Shown: positions 43,018 to 54,565, numbered from the stretch's first letter. The stretch is 64,000 nt of DNA from Beverwykella pulmonaria (GCA_001599595.1 BCHH01000010.1:1237392-1301391), one strand, 5' to 3'. Made by a program: numbers and translations. Notes: a model not told the origin generated them from the sequence alone.

Positions 43018-44755
43018 TAAGCTCGCGTATGGGGTTTCCGCGCACGCGCAACCACCTCAATCACCCATCTCATCGACGTGGTAAATATCAACACAACGCA
43101 TTTACCATGGATCTACGAGAAGCTGCCATTGAAGCAACCGTCAATGGTTAGGTCGCAGGTATTTATCCTAGCCAACGGGCAGCTGCAGACGCACACGGTA
43201 TCCCTCCAAGCACGCTCCGAGGCCGAATCAACGGTGTGACGAGCAGCACCATGTCTCATCAACATCAGCAGCGATTGAGCCCTCAACAAGAGGAGTTCCT
43301 CGTTGAATGGATACTTGAAGAAGGCGCGCGCGGTTATCCTCCCTCGATCCCCCGTGTACGAGAAATTCCTAATCGAACACTGAGGATGAGTAGCGACCTG
43401 AATCCGATCGGCCGCGCTCGGGTATCACAGTTCACCCCCGGAACTCTGTGGTAGGCAGGAAAATTGAGGCTCCTCAGGTTGATGTGGCTACTCTCGATCA
43501 AATCCGCGCGTTCCTAGAGCTCTTTGAGCGCACTTGAATACAACTCAATATACGCCTTGCTAAATATAGACAACATAGATGAGATAGTAGTTGTCTTAGG
43601 CATATTTGCAGACACCTAAATCCATGCAGATGCCCGCCAAAAAAAGAGGACTTATATTAAGTTGCTAGAGAATTGCGAATGGGTATTAATAACTGAATCA
43701 ACATCCGCCGACGGCTGGAAGTTACACTGCCTCACAATCTTCAAAGGCAAGAGCCTCCAAACAACATGGTTTCTAAGTCAGTGCCTAATTGGATATATAC
43801 AATCTCTGAGAATAGATGGACGTTACATAAGATAGCTAGAATCTATATTTATCCCTTAGACTCAGCCAAGCGGTCATTGATATTGAATGCTGATACTTGA
43901 TGGCCACGGCAGTCATATGTTGATTGGTTTCCTATGGACCTGCAAGCAACATAGGATTCATCTCCGCTTCCTACCTGCCCACTCATCCCATATCCTCCAG
44001 CCTCTAGATATTACGCCTTTCTCAATAACCAAGTTCAAGTATCAAAGGCAGATTGCTGAGCTTGCGACGATTGACGACGCCGCACCTGTTGAGAAGGAGC
44101 GCTCTATCACCTGCTATTATGAAGCTAGGGAAGAATGCTTCTCAGAACGTGTGATTCGAGCTGGCTGGCGAGGTGCTGGTCTCTGCCCATTTAACGTCGG
44201 TCAAGTGATTCAATCTTCACAAATCATTGGCCGGCCTGTCACCCCTCCACCACAATATCAGCCTATTGGGTCAATAGAAGCGATCTATCGCATGCCTCAG
44301 TGCCATCAGTATATATATCAGGCCCAGCGAGCGCTTCAGCAATATCGCGAAGCACCCGGCTAATCCTACACAAAGTGGGCAAGGCGACCTCAGTGGCAAA
44401 TATAACGGCAGCGAGGCTTGAGGCTGATAATCAATGACTAAAACATCAACTTGATTAAGCTCGGCATCAGTGCAAGCGCAAGCGTAAGCGGGTAACAGCT
44501 GATCTAAATCAGATGTTTGCAGATATTGAGAAGATCAAGGCTGCTATTGATCAGGCTGCGGCGGAACAGGCCGAATTGGTCAGCAATTCAACCGTAGAAG
44601 CTACTGCTGCAGCAACTACCTTTGATTCTATGTGTAATCAATGGCAATTATAATCAACGTTGATCAATTATCACGATTTTGGATGTCAAGGTGTTTTTGA
44701 TGAGCGTGCGCGGAAGCCCCCCTCCCCTGGGGCGGAACCCCCATACGCGAGCTTA
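43018..44755 (+). mobile_element. Fot1/pogo-like DNA transposon with TIRs and TA duplication
   Basis: The ends match as inverted repeats. The left end AGCTCGCGTATGGGG (from 43020) is followed by TTCCGCGCACGC. The right end, read on the minus strand from 44753, starts the same way and ends with TTCCGCGCACGC after a GC-rich 20-bp segment that is absent on the left. TA flanks both ends (43018-43019 and 44754-44755), the target duplication of Tc1/mariner-pogo elements. The inside encodes a broken DDE transposase. The length, about 1.73 kb, fits a Fot1-class element. Confidence 0.85.
43107..44363 (+). pseudogene. Degenerate Fot1/pogo-type DDE transposase
   Basis: Remnant of the transposase within the element. 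The N-terminus has a psq-type helix-turn-helix (MDLREAAIEATVNG, then a TAG stop at 43149, then YPSQRAAADAHGIPPSTLRGRI). A CENP-B-like second helix-turn-helix follows (LSPQQEEFLVEWILEEGARGYPP). The catalytic middle is shredded by stops and frameshifts. The C-terminal part is open (about 43887-44363): LILDGHGSHM contains the second catalytic Asp of DDE enzymes and LPAHSSHILQPLD is the Fot1 hallmark. Several stops are TAG/TAA where a Gln or Trp codon is expected, which is consistent with C-to-T decay. Inactive. Confidence 0.85.
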
Positions 44756-45154
44756 TGACAATTCTTCCAATACTCAGTCTGATCTTTTTATTTTATCAGA
44801 ATGTCAAATTCATAATTATAACTGGCTCCTCCGTAGCGACGAGATTGCTTGGGCTGGAATAATGCCACCTGTTGTTCAGATTCCTTCATGGAGATATTTG
44901 CTGCGGAGTGTGTACGGAGATATATTTTCAGTCTCTACCGTATAAGAATATACTCGTCTTGAACACATATAGGTATCTACCTCCAACGTGAAATGACAAC
45001 TTCATGCTCTTCATTCCCTCGAGCTGGATATTGGTCGATGCTATTCCACCTTTCTCGCGCTCTTCATTTCATGTACACCATTTTCTTCCTCTTCCTCTTC
45101 TTCTTCTTCTTCTCCTCACTCGACTCCACTTCAAACTCTATTTCAAACTCATTC
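44756..45154. other. Intergenic between transposon and prefoldin gene
   Basis: C/T-rich stretch at 45060-45150 (CTTCCTCTTC repeats) lies in the 3' region of the minus-strand prefoldin gene. No gene is seen. Confidence 0.5.
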
Positions 45155-45953
45155 TCATGTCTCCAAATTAATACTCCTTCCAAACCTCCCATACAGTGCC
45201 TTCTTCAACTCTCCCATATTTTCCTGAATCTCCGTAAGCCGCACCTTGAGCACTTCGACCTCGGTGTCGATTTGGTCAGTGGAAGCAGATAGTAGCTCGA
45301 GGACCTCCGGTTGTGGTAGGGAAACGAAGCAGTCACCGATTTGGTAGCTGTGCGTAAGATGATATCAGCGGTAGAGTTGGAAAACTGTTTGCTCAGACAT
45401 ATGTGAGAGGGAATAAAGAATCAGGCTAGACAGTAATAGATGGAAGAAAAAAGAGGCATGCGTGCAAAAGCGCAGAAAATTCTCACTGCTCAGGAAAGGC
45501 AAGGCAAAGTAGGAATTCGAAATTCGAATAGAAATGATGAAATTATGACAGAGAACAGAGAACAAAAATACTCACGGGACCTTCTCCTCTTCGTCCACAA
45601 GCTCCAACTCATTAGAGATCTCCTCAAGATCTTCCTTCTCCTTCTGCAATTACAAATAATCAGCACTAGTCCACAACACTCATAACTTCTGCACCACGCA
45701 TTGATAGAAATTCACTTACGAGCTTAGCCCTCAACTCCCCCTCAAGCACAGTCTCCTTCTGATGCAGCGTGCTGAACCGATTGATCTTCTGCTGGTCTTC
45801 GCGTCGGACCTGGATGTCCTCGCCGGTGCCTGGGATGGCGGCTTCGTCTTCTTTTGAGAGCTGTAATTACATTAGATCATCAATGACAAATTCTTAAAGG
45901 CTAAACAATAGTACAGTTTATGAGGAGACACTTACCATGCGTCGTTGCATCAT
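45155..45953 (-). CDS. PFD4: Prefoldin subunit 4
   Basis: Beta-type subunit of the hexameric cytosolic co-chaperone prefoldin, which delivers unfolded actin and tubulin to CCT. Four exons (45953-45936, 45860-45720, 45643-45576, 45347-45155) give 139 aa, the normal length. The first exon holds six codons (MMQRRM). The coiled coil runs from VRREDQQKINRFSTLHQKE to ELVDEEE. The beta-hairpin signature YQIGDCFVSLP follows, then a second coiled coil and the conserved end LYGRFGRSINLE. Introns are 75, 76 and 228 bp; the last is long but joins EEEKVP to YQIGD exactly as in the family. Confidence 0.93.
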
Positions 45954-46094
45954 TGTGTGGACTAAGAGAGTGTGATGTTAGGCGGGTTGATGGCTTGGCG
46001 CAGGAGAAGTGGCGTTTGCGCTAACCGCCAAGCCACCGTAGGCCTCGTGGTTCTTCCGTGCCCGACCTCCGAAATTTAACCGTCCTGTTCCCTC

Positions 46095-47227
46095 TTGCTT
46101 CTTCCCACCAGAGGTGCCAGAGGAGGCCAAGCCAAGATTTTCCAGTCTTACATGAGTCCAAACGCCAGCTTCGCATATAAAAGTTTCTCGCACACCGACT
46201 TGCATGAATTAGTGAGTGAGTTGTTGGTTTTGAGACACGAGGCAGTTCGAAAGCATCCATTCATCGCACGACTAGAAGGGTTGTGCTTCGAAGTACGAGA
46301 TGAAGAGGACGTGCGACCAGTCTTGGTATTCGAAATGTCCCCCCTCGGCGACTTGTATCATTTTGTGAAGACTGGCGCCGCAAAGAAGCTGACGGTTGAC
46401 GATCGGCTGCGAATTTGCGTAGAGATTGGCGTCGCTATCCGGGACATGCATGCTAATAGTAAGGAGCTCTTCCGCTTTCATAGAAGGGCTTTTCTTGCCG
46501 TGACTGACCGTTACTCTAGATATCATTCATGGGGACATCAAGCCTCAAAATATTCTCATCTTCAGAGCCGGTGTGAACAGATACACTTCCAAGCTTGGAG
46601 ACTTTGGCTTTTCGACACGATTTCGGGGCCCCAGTGATATGATCTTCATGCCCAAGTCACGTGTGTGGCACGCACCTGAATGGCATGACCGTGCAAACTA
46701 TTATGAAGATGCAAAGAGAATGGACGTTTCTCCTATGGAATGGTATGCCTGTGGATGATGTATGAAGGCAACCTCTCTGACAAAGATCTCATGGAACATG
46801 ACCCGCGCTTCTGTTTCGGGGAACGCTGCGAGGGCGACGTTGATCTTCTAGAGATGTGGAAATTCGACGATCAGCACGATGAGCTGCTGGCCTGGGCAAC
46901 CGCGACAATACCTAAAACGATGGGCAAGAAAGCCGACGACATTGCAGCCTTTTTTAAAATCGACAATTGTCAAGGCGCCCAGAAAGAGAGAGTTGAATAT
47001 AGAGAGTCTGATACCGCTCCTGGACCCAGTATCTCGAGTATTCGGACTTCGGCTGGACTTTCGAGGAGTAATTTCTCCATCAACTCCGGCTAGGTATCGA
47101 ACGATTTCACATGTATGAGTATTTGGCTGACACGACAAAAAGGAATCTTCCAAGAATGAAGACCTTCACCATTGGCCACAACCCACCGGAAGAATCCTTT
47201 GAGGTTTGATAGAGCCGATCGGAACTT
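46095..47227 (+). pseudogene. Broken protein-kinase half of a kinase-TPR fusion gene
   Basis: Kinase-like domain with clear motifs: LVSELLVLRHEAVRKHP, VLVFEMSPLGDLYHFV, a valid 61-bp intron (46459-46519), then IIHGDIKPQNIL (catalytic loop with HGD instead of HRD) and KLGDFGFSTRF (DFG). The glycine-rich loop is missing because the first Met (46152) starts within the N-lobe. At about 46729 one base is lost: KRMDV is followed in another frame by SYGMVCLWMMYEG, the expected continuation. Further slips occur near 46955 (into RKRELNIESLIPLLDP) and near 47105 (into HMYEYLADTTKRN). The pieces continue into the TPR ORF at 47228. Several independent lesions make this a pseudogene, unless assembly errors are at work. 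Confidence 0.75.
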
Positions 47228-48886
47228 GTGTCCATACTCACCGTGCCCCAGTTATCCGCCTCCTTCGTGCAGTTGTCTATAATTGAATTCCGTCTACCCC
47301 GCTTCATAGCAACACAGTTAAAATCGGAGGCTACCCGAACACAACCCTCGCTGCGAGTACTGCCTCGATCCGCTGCCTTGCAGCTAGCTGTCTGCTATAC
47401 AACTGGATTTGGAGTACCACGAAATGAAGAGCTGGCCATGGAAATTATCAACGAGCACAATATCGACTGGCAACATCTTGAGCGCCAGGTTCATAATATT
47501 CGTCGTGCCGACAAAGACTTCACTTTACAAAGTACCCTGTTCAAACGCCTGAGTGATGGGGGATTTACGCCGCAGATCAATCTTACCGAATACTACAAAG
47601 AAAGAGGTCTTTTGGAACAGGCAAAGACAGCCTGCTCAAGGGATATTGAAACGCTTGAAGAAGTCGTAGGGAAGAAACATTCCCTTTGCTTTCGCAAAAG
47701 AAGTGAAATGGTGCGGATACTGCTATCAGAAAGTCGTTGGAAGGAAGCTGAAACGATACTTGTATACGTGATCAATTTGGCAACTGAGAAACTGGGTTCT
47801 AATAACCAGGAAACCTTGGAACTCAAAAACATGTTGGCACGTGTATACTGTGAGCAAGGTCACATAACACGGGCTCAAATGTTTCATGGCGAGATTCTAG
47901 AGCAACAAGTTCGACGCTGGGGCCCCGACCACCCAAACTCTCTTATGACAATCTCGCTGTTGAACTGGGCAACTTGGAAGATGCATGGGAATGATGGCCA
48001 GATCCGGGACATGGAGAATGCGCTGAAGAGGCGCAAAGCAAGGCTGGGCCCGGATCATTACACGACACTGGGTGCCATGATACAATTAGGAGTAGCGTAT
48101 CAAGAACGAGGGCATCTGGTAAAGGCCGAGGGGATTTTTACGGAGACCTTCCACGCAGCCAAACGCGTTCTTGGTGAACTGCATCTGGATACACTGACCA
48201 GCATGAATCACCTCGCTGGTGTATACCGAAAGCAGGGAAAGTATGTCCAAGCAGGTGAGCTGTTGTTGGAACTGTTGGATAAGAGGAAGCGAACAACAGA
48301 TGGAGAAGATGGCAGTACCCTGGCGGCGATGACGGATGTAGCAATGATGTATCGTGTGGAAGGCCGACTGGTAGAGGCAGCAAGCCTCTTGCAACAGGTG
48401 GTGGAAAACAGCCAAATAATCTTGGGCCCAGAGCATGAGGTAACGGGAACTGCGATGAGGTATCTGGGTTTGACCTACCGCGATCAAGGTCCTGCCCATA
48501 TAGCGCAAGCTGAAGAGCTTCTTCAACGAAGTTTGGTCATATGCCGAAAACTCCGTGGCGCGAATGCTATCGAGACACTAGCTACCATGAATAATCTCTC
48601 GGGGATTTACTGGAAGCAAAAGAGGTGGGCTGATGCAGCTGCGGGATACATTGAAGAGCTCGAGATCCGTAATGAAGCGTTTGGAGAGAAGCAGCTGGAA
48701 ACTCTGACCTGCATGGAAAACCTCGCGTGGACGTATCAACGATGGAAGAGGCTCGCGCAGGCAAAGGAGTTTTTCGCACGAGTACATCAGATAAGAACCG
48801 AAATGCATGGCGCAGAGCACCCGAATACGGTAGCCAGCAAGGATGACCTAGACTGGATTGAAAGGAAGATAGCGTCGCATCGATAG
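47228..48886 (+). CDS. TPR (kinesin-light-chain type) repeat protein, C-terminal part of the broken fusion
   Basis: Open frame of 552 codons without a proper start: the first in-frame ATG is at 47438 (residue 71), and the upstream coding-like text joins the broken kinase. It begins with FRLPRFIATQLKSEA and a Sel1-like ALQLAVCYTTGFGVPRNEELA. Eight or so 42-residue TPR units of the kinesin-light-chain kind follow from about residue 150 to 545. Each has LG..H..TL between helices, for example LGPDHYTTLGAMIQLGVAY, LGELHLDTLTSMNHLAGVY and FGEKQLETLTCMENLAWTY. Such TPRs form protein-binding superhelices. The length and lack of lesions here contrast with the kinase half. Whether it is expressed alone is unknown. 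Confidence 0.65.
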   Translation: MSILTVPQLSASFVQLSIIEFRLPRFIATQLKSEATRTQPSLRVLPRSAALQLAVCYTTGFGVPRNEELAMEIINEHNIDWQHLERQVHNIRRADKDFTLQSTLFKRLSDGGFTPQINLTEYYKERGLLEQAKTACSRDIETLEEVVGKKHSLCFRKRSEMVRILLSESRWKEAETILVYVINLATEKLGSNNQETLELKNMLARVYCEQGHITRAQMFHGEILEQQVRRWGPDHPNSLMTISLLNWATWKMHGNDGQIRDMENALKRRKARLGPDHYTTLGAMIQLGVAYQERGHLVKAEGIFTETFHAAKRVLGELHLDTLTSMNHLAGVYRKQGKYVQAGELLLELLDKRKRTTDGEDGSTLAAMTDVAMMYRVEGRLVEAASLLQQVVENSQIILGPEHEVTGTAMRYLGLTYRDQGPAHIAQAEELLQRSLVICRKLRGANAIETLATMNNLSGIYWKQKRWADAAAGYIEELEIRNEAFGEKQLETLTCMENLAWTYQRWKRLAQAKEFFARVHQIRTEMHGAEHPNTVASKDDLDWIERKIASHR

Positions 48887-49134
48887 CTCACACTACAATC
48901 TCGGACAGCAGCGTATGTGTTGGAACCTGGAACAGAGATTGGTCATTGCTCCAGGGTATTCGATCAAGGTGGTAGCTACGTAGCAGGGTCGAGAAGTCTC
49001 GCAGATCATGCGTCTTTACTCATCAATTCAATGTTCTCGGTGTCCTGGTAGCCTCGCCGCACTGCATCAAGAGCCTTCCCTTCCGTTGAGGCAGGCTATC
49101 CCGCAATCAAATCCTTGCAGATGAGTCGAGCAAA

Positions 49135-50620
49135 TTAACCCAACCACTCGGCTTCAATAATCCAACGGATACCACCTGTGGGCTTCTTAGCGCCCAAATA
49201 TCGATATCGAGAATCAGCGCGGCGAAACAGTTCAGGCCATTCACCTTGTTCGCGCTGTTGAGCGTTCAGGAGTTGCAACATGCCAATGTCCATGTTGCTA
49301 AAGAATAATCAGTTGAAATAAACGGATCGAGGGGAAATTACCTACATAGCTAGCTTCGCATCTCTCGTGTTGAAGGTATCGAGGGTTGGAAGGATGCGCT
49401 CATGAATGATTATCCGGGCACCCGTTTTGAGTGCGGGTACAAGGTTCTGCAGAATCTTGATGCAGTACTTGTCAGACCAGTTGTGGAAAATTGAACGGAA
49501 GTAGTAGACATCTGCCGTGATGGGCTGAGACGTGAAGAAATCGCTACATTTATCTTAGTACGTGTGTCGTCATGGGCGGCTAGTCTTACTGTGCGATAAA
49601 TGCGACCTTGTCTCGAAGGTTCGCAGGAAGCCGCACGAGTCCTTCGGCTACCGTATCTGGCAGATCTTGCACTATGCACTTGATGTGAGGGAACCGATTT
49701 GCTAGTCCAATAGCAATGCCACCGTGCGATCCACCAACATCCACAAATGTTTGGACATTCTTCCAGGGGTAGTTATCGAGCAGCATCGTGGCAGGCTCGT
49801 CTGGGCGAGAGAACATCATGCCAAATCTCGCTCCTCGGGCCTTGTCTTGGGCAAAAAGTTCATACATGCTCTTATCGGTATTATGGGCCAGGGAGAATCC
49901 CTATCACTGTCAGGCCAAATGTATCTGCTAATGTTCTCATACGGACTGTCTCATTGTTCTCTTCTGAATTAGGCCACTTCTCCAAAGCATCAGCTGCCTG
50001 TTCTTTTCAGTAACTCGCTTGCTCTAGTTCACCCTGGATTCCTTACCTTAATACCGGCGGGGACAAATTCTTCTAGCTGAACGACCATTGCGTTCCGCGC
50101 TAAATCATCGCTCGCCAAGACAGCCGTAGCAGCTGAATGAGTGATCATCCCAGGTGTCTTTTCTTGGAAGAAGCGATGGTTAAGGATCGCATGTCGCACA
50201 ACCCGTCTGACGTTCATCACGCTCAGACCCGAGAATTCGGACATGGCTTCGAATGTTGTGGAGTCACCCACAGCGAACGATTTGTCCAGTTTGAAGCGCA
50301 AAATGATCCGGACGCTGACATAGGTAGTATACTGTCGCCAATCAGTCTTTCGCATCGATATGGCGAGTGGGTAGCTTTGCGTTGATATACAAAGAGTCTT
50401 TCGGGCCAGTCATTAGAGCTTGAAGCTCTTCACAAGCTTCAATAACGGCAGCACGCGCGGCTTTGATTTCTTCAGCGCCATCCGGAATTGGGAACGACCA
50501 CAGTGCATCCGCTTCAAAAGATGGGGTGGGGAGCTTGTTCTCCACTAGGAAGTTGTTGATGGTCGCTGTGTGCTTCGCGATGAGCGACGAGAGCTCGGAT
50601 ATCCTGCTCGGAGAAGACAT
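49135..50620 (-). CDS. S-adenosylmethionine-dependent O-methyltransferase
   Basis: Small-molecule O-methyltransferase (COMT-like fungal class), 406 aa. Six exons: 50620-50391, 50314-50047, 49997-49947, 49900-49590, 49543-49346 and 49297-49135. Five introns are 46-76 bp; one donor is GTCCGT. A winged-helix dimerisation region (about 75-165) is followed by the SAM-binding motif [15 protein letters not shown] (Asp237). Next come IVQDLPDTV, then [10 protein letters not shown] with His307 as the likely catalytic base, and [12 protein letters not shown]. The C-terminus ends with [13 protein letters not shown], typical of the family. It lies next to P450 and polyketide synthase sequences on the same strand, so it probably decorated a polyketide. 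The acceptor of intron 1 is the least certain. Confidence 0.88.
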
Positions 50621-50894
50621 GGTCCAGTAAAGCGTGGAAAGTAGAAGTGATGCAGTATCAACGGGAGACAAATTTGGAGGGGTACAGCAGGTACAACATA
50701 CCACCCAGGAGGGACCTTACTCTCGCGCGGAGCTACCCCTGTACGGCCAAGCTCGTTGCGCTAGTCTGTATTGAGCGCCGGTAATCAATCGGGCACTTAA
50801 AATGGCGAATGTAGTGATGTGATCGGGTCAGGCTCTGTTCAAGGTTGACTGTTCTACTTTTGTGTATTTGTTGTATGGGCTGTCGACACCGATG

Positions 50895-51890
50895 CTATAC
50901 AGCATGGTTGCGTTGAACTCTTTCATGGGGGTACTCAGATCTATTCCTTTCCTCTCTAACGCCAAGTTCTTCCATTTTAGTCATGACGAGGTCGATGTGC
51001 TTGTTCATTGTAGACACCTTAGCCCTCAAGGAGTTGCCACTAAAGGCAGGTGCCATCAACTTAGACACCCGACGGTGCTTTTCTGGGTTTCTCTCCCACA
51101 ACAAGCCGTCATCTTCGTCACCCAAGCCATCCACCATAGGAGTTTTTATGAATGTATCACCTAGATCTCTTTTTGCTCTATATATATTTGGTAGGATATC
51201 GGCTGTTGAACTAGACCCAACTGGACTAGAAAATTCCCTAGAACAGCCTGCGGCTCCACAAAGACTAAGGAGTCTGGGCCAATACGGACTATGTTGCCTG
51301 CCGGAACATTTAGTTATCTGGAGTCATGGATATTGCATGGTGTACGAATAAAGCAGGCGAACAAAAGCCGTGGGTGACGATTTATACTAGGTACGAGAAA
51401 AGCAAGGGAATAACAACTACAATTATATTTGCTTACCGTAATCTTTTATTGCGGATTCAATCACCCAGGGCCATCTCCCGGCAGCGCTAGAGTTTTCAGC
51501 CCAGCCCTTGTACCTGATTCATTTATTTCGAGTAGCGTGCTCACAGAAAGTATGTGGACCAGAGGTTAGACACAGACGCAAGTTTTGGACCAGGGTACTT
51601 CGAAAGAGGATAAAATTAGGCATTGTAAATATAGCTGATTAGAGTCTGTGTAATGATGTCACGGTATATATGTTATTCTATACACACCTCACCCTATTGG
51701 GTTCACTGCACCTTTTTAGGTAGCGTGGTCGAGTGGTATAGAGCTTTCTCATGACAAATGAGCTATGAGCGTCAGTGATTCGATGATGAATTCTCCGTGA
51801 CAACAGCCAGATTAGACCTACTATCTCACCGACAAGGAGTAGCCACTGCTTTAGAGTTACGGCAGCTAAAACTGTCGGCACAGTCGCCAA
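50895..51890 (-). pseudogene. Truncated cytochrome P450
   Basis: N-terminal half of a P450 only. At 51890 a start with a TM anchor (MATVPTVLAAVTLKQWLLLVGEIVG) opens. Later pieces read PAGNIVRIGPDSLVFVEPQA (about 51300), RDLGDTFIKTPMVDG (about 51160) and HRRVSKLMAPAFSGNSLRAK (about 51050), in different frames. The proline hinge, I-helix, ExxR and heme-binding Cys regions are all absent. Only 275 bp separate the end of this fragment from the methyltransferase start, so the C-terminal half was deleted. The order and wording resemble the intact P450 downstream at 52,610-54,565, making it a likely paralogue. Confidence 0.75.
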
Positions 51891-52609
51891 ATGAGGAAGC
51901 GCGGAAGTGCCATAGTAGGCGAGATGACTACCTCTGCAAGCACAAGAAGTAAATGTAAGTATAGTACGAGCTCAGAATTGTTAGGTAGAAGCTAGACCTT
52001 AATGATTTATAAGTCTTTTTCCTAATTCATCGCCGAAAGGATTCGCTACGCTGCATTGCAGCCTAGCTATTGAGCATGTGACGCGAGCTTCCTTTGCCAG
52101 AGACGGGGAAATAGTAATACAGAGGGCCTCCTGTAGATCTGTGCAAGTCCAAAAGCTTAAACCTCAGGAACGTGCCTTATTTTCTTGAGCCCAGATTTTC
52201 GTTGATTGCTGCGAGACTAGAATCCACCGCTTCCTGGGAATGCTTTGGTGATGTTGACCTCTGTCAGACAAGATTGGTATTCAGTCAATCGGGAACTAAT
52301 CGAGTCTCCAGTGATTTTTTTTCTCGATACGTCTATCCTCTGAAGGTCTACTTTCCCTCTAGATATGGGTCGGCATCTTAGCCATATCATAGCTACGTCT
52401 GCTACTTGATAAAAACCCTTTTGCCATATGCGATTTTATCTCCAACTTCTTCTTCACTTCATTGTGCAAAGAGGTTCATCCTAATACATTCCATAATCAC
52501 AGTTGTTTGCTGTCTCTTGCAACTATACTATCTCCGGGAGACGAGCAATGGAGGATTCTCAAAAGAGTAAGAAGATGGCCTTTAACCCCTAACGTAAGAT
52601 ACTCTCTAG
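51891..52609. other. Intergenic between the two P450s
   Basis: AT-rich, nothing supported. No P450 C-terminal motif is found here. Confidence 0.5.
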
Positions 52610-54565
52610 TTAACTGTCTTCCTTAATCGGAGCAACAACTCTCTCTCTGCTCACTGAGAACCCTTGAGCAGGTTTGAATCGGACCCAATATGGCGGCCTC
52701 TCCCAAAATGTGAGGAACTTGAAGTCTTTATTAAAAGATAAGCCATCCTGGCCCTCCACAACCTCCAGATCAAATTTCCATAAAACTTTCGCGATAAACA
52801 ATTGAATCACAGCTACGGCTATTGCGCCGCCAGGGCAGCCTCTCAGACCTTGGCTGAAAGGTTTGGAGGCTTTCAAGTTGTCGTCTTTATACCTTGGATT
52901 AAATCTAGGATGGCCTGGTGCCAACCACCGTTCTGGACGAAACTTGAGCGGATCCGTGAAGAACCGTGGGCTTCTTGCTGCCGCGAAGTAGCTGATCTGG
53001 CATGTGACCTAGTTCAAACTGATATTAATATACAGGTATAACTCCACGAGGGCAGTTCTGAGAGGGAGAAACGATACCTACCCCTTGAGGAATATATGTC
53101 CCGTCCACAACAGCACCAGGACTCACTCGTGGTAAACCGTCAACCGTATCCTGATGGAGCCGAAGACTTTCCTGTACACAAGCATGTAGGTACTTCAAAA
53201 TCCCCACAGTATCCGTATTGATGGTGTCATAGTCTAGGAAGGCTGTCCGTACTTCCCCCACCAAGGCTGCGTAAATATCTGGCTCCTTGAGCAGGAAAAA
53301 TATCAAGGAGTAAAATTGGTTCGCCAAAGGCTGCCAGCTAGCCAAAAGCAGCTGTCCTGCTATGTTTTCCAGGTGGAAGATTTGCTTCTTATCTTCAGGT
53401 ACGGGCTTGTCGGATGGAATGAGCTGTTCGAAGTAATCTAAATGCTCAGTCTTGCCTCGACGCTCGATACGCGTCTTGACATCTTGGGTATTCATCTTTA
53501 TAAGTTTTGGCATTGCGAACCAGACGGATGGTGGGATGGTTAGGTACGACAAAAAGCTGAAGAAGCGGAATTTTCTCATAACCTGGCTCATGGTTATGAA
53601 TAAGTTGATCTTCAGAGTGGAGCTGAGGAGAATCGAGTCTGTCACTGTTTCATCTTAGCTAGATCAAACGGGGTCTAACGTTCTGCTTTACTCACTATCT
53701 CGCATCTGACCCATCTCGCGGCTATATGTCATGTCTGCAGAAAGGTCCAATGCCAGCCAGTCCGTCCAACGTTGTAATTCTGCTCCTTGCTTTCCCGCCC
53801 CCACTTCCTTCATTTTATTGATGAAAAAATCGATATGCTTCTGGACAGCGGCCTCCTTTGCTTTGAAGTTCCTTGTGCTGAAGGCAGGTGCAAGCTTCTT
53901 CGCTATCTCACGGTGCTTGATGGGATTAGGCTCCCCCGAGATCCCATTATCGCCTGTATCTAGGGCGTCGTAGCCGACTTGGACGAATAGCTCGAGGTTC
54001 TTCTCCTGCGCAAGGTATATATCTGACCCAGTCACTTGTATCAATGTCTCAAAGGCTTAATGGGGAGCCCATGACGGCGGAGCTGACCTTTTGCTGCCTG
54101 TGGGGTAAAGAACACGAGCTCATTGGGAGCAATACGGACAATATCGCCTGTGAAACTATCAGCCTTCTGCAATCAAGCAGGTATAGCAAGAACATGGAAA
54201 TTACCATATTTTGTAAGGACACTTTCGACTATCCATGGGTACCTTCCCGACGTACTAAGGAATTGAAAATGTCAATTTGAATCGTGATGTAGCCTAGTGA
54301 AGGATATAATATGCACCTAGCGTATGCCCACCAAAGGTCGGTGACGGCAGCAAGCCTCGGCCCTGGGTACTTGGAGAGTGGATGGAAGTTGAGATTGTAG
54401 ATGACTCGGGCCAAGTAGTAGGCGACAATCTGTATGGAAGAGGGTAAGGCTCAAATCGATTCAGAAAGCGGGGCTGGGACTCACCGACGCAGTGGTAGCA
54501 GCCAGAAGTTGGCTGATGGAAACACTGCTGGTTATTTGACCCCATAGATTGGCTGGCAGGGACAT
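52610..54565 (-). CDS. Cytochrome P450 monooxygenase (fungal secondary metabolism type)
   Basis: Heme-thiolate monooxygenase of 530 aa, ER-anchored. Seven exons: 54565-54485, 54429-54317, 54254-54205, 54147-54088, 54022-53696, 53644-53082 and 53008-52610; introns are 51-73 bp. The N-terminal helix [20 protein letters not shown] is followed by [13 protein letters not shown]. Other family blocks are [36 protein letters not shown], ExxR (Glu369-SLR372), FRPERW and the heme loop [11 protein letters not shown] with Cys456. The I-helix is odd: where A-G-x-D/E-T-T is expected it reads [13 protein letters not shown] (about 310-322), without the acid-alcohol pair. It resembles isotrichodermin-hydroxylase-like P450s. 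Likely a tailoring enzyme of the decayed polyketide locus. Confidence 0.9.

Noticed and set aside
51719..51805. tRNA-like sequence: A-box-like TGGTCGAGTGG and B-box-like GATTCGATGAT with an anticodon-like hairpin
   Set aside because: The 5' end resembles a leucine tRNA, but no 3' acceptor complement is present, the D-stem and T-stem do not pair and the anticodon stem closes on a 5-base loop. Part of it also overlaps the truncated P450 coding sequence. At best a tRNA fragment or SINE-like relic.
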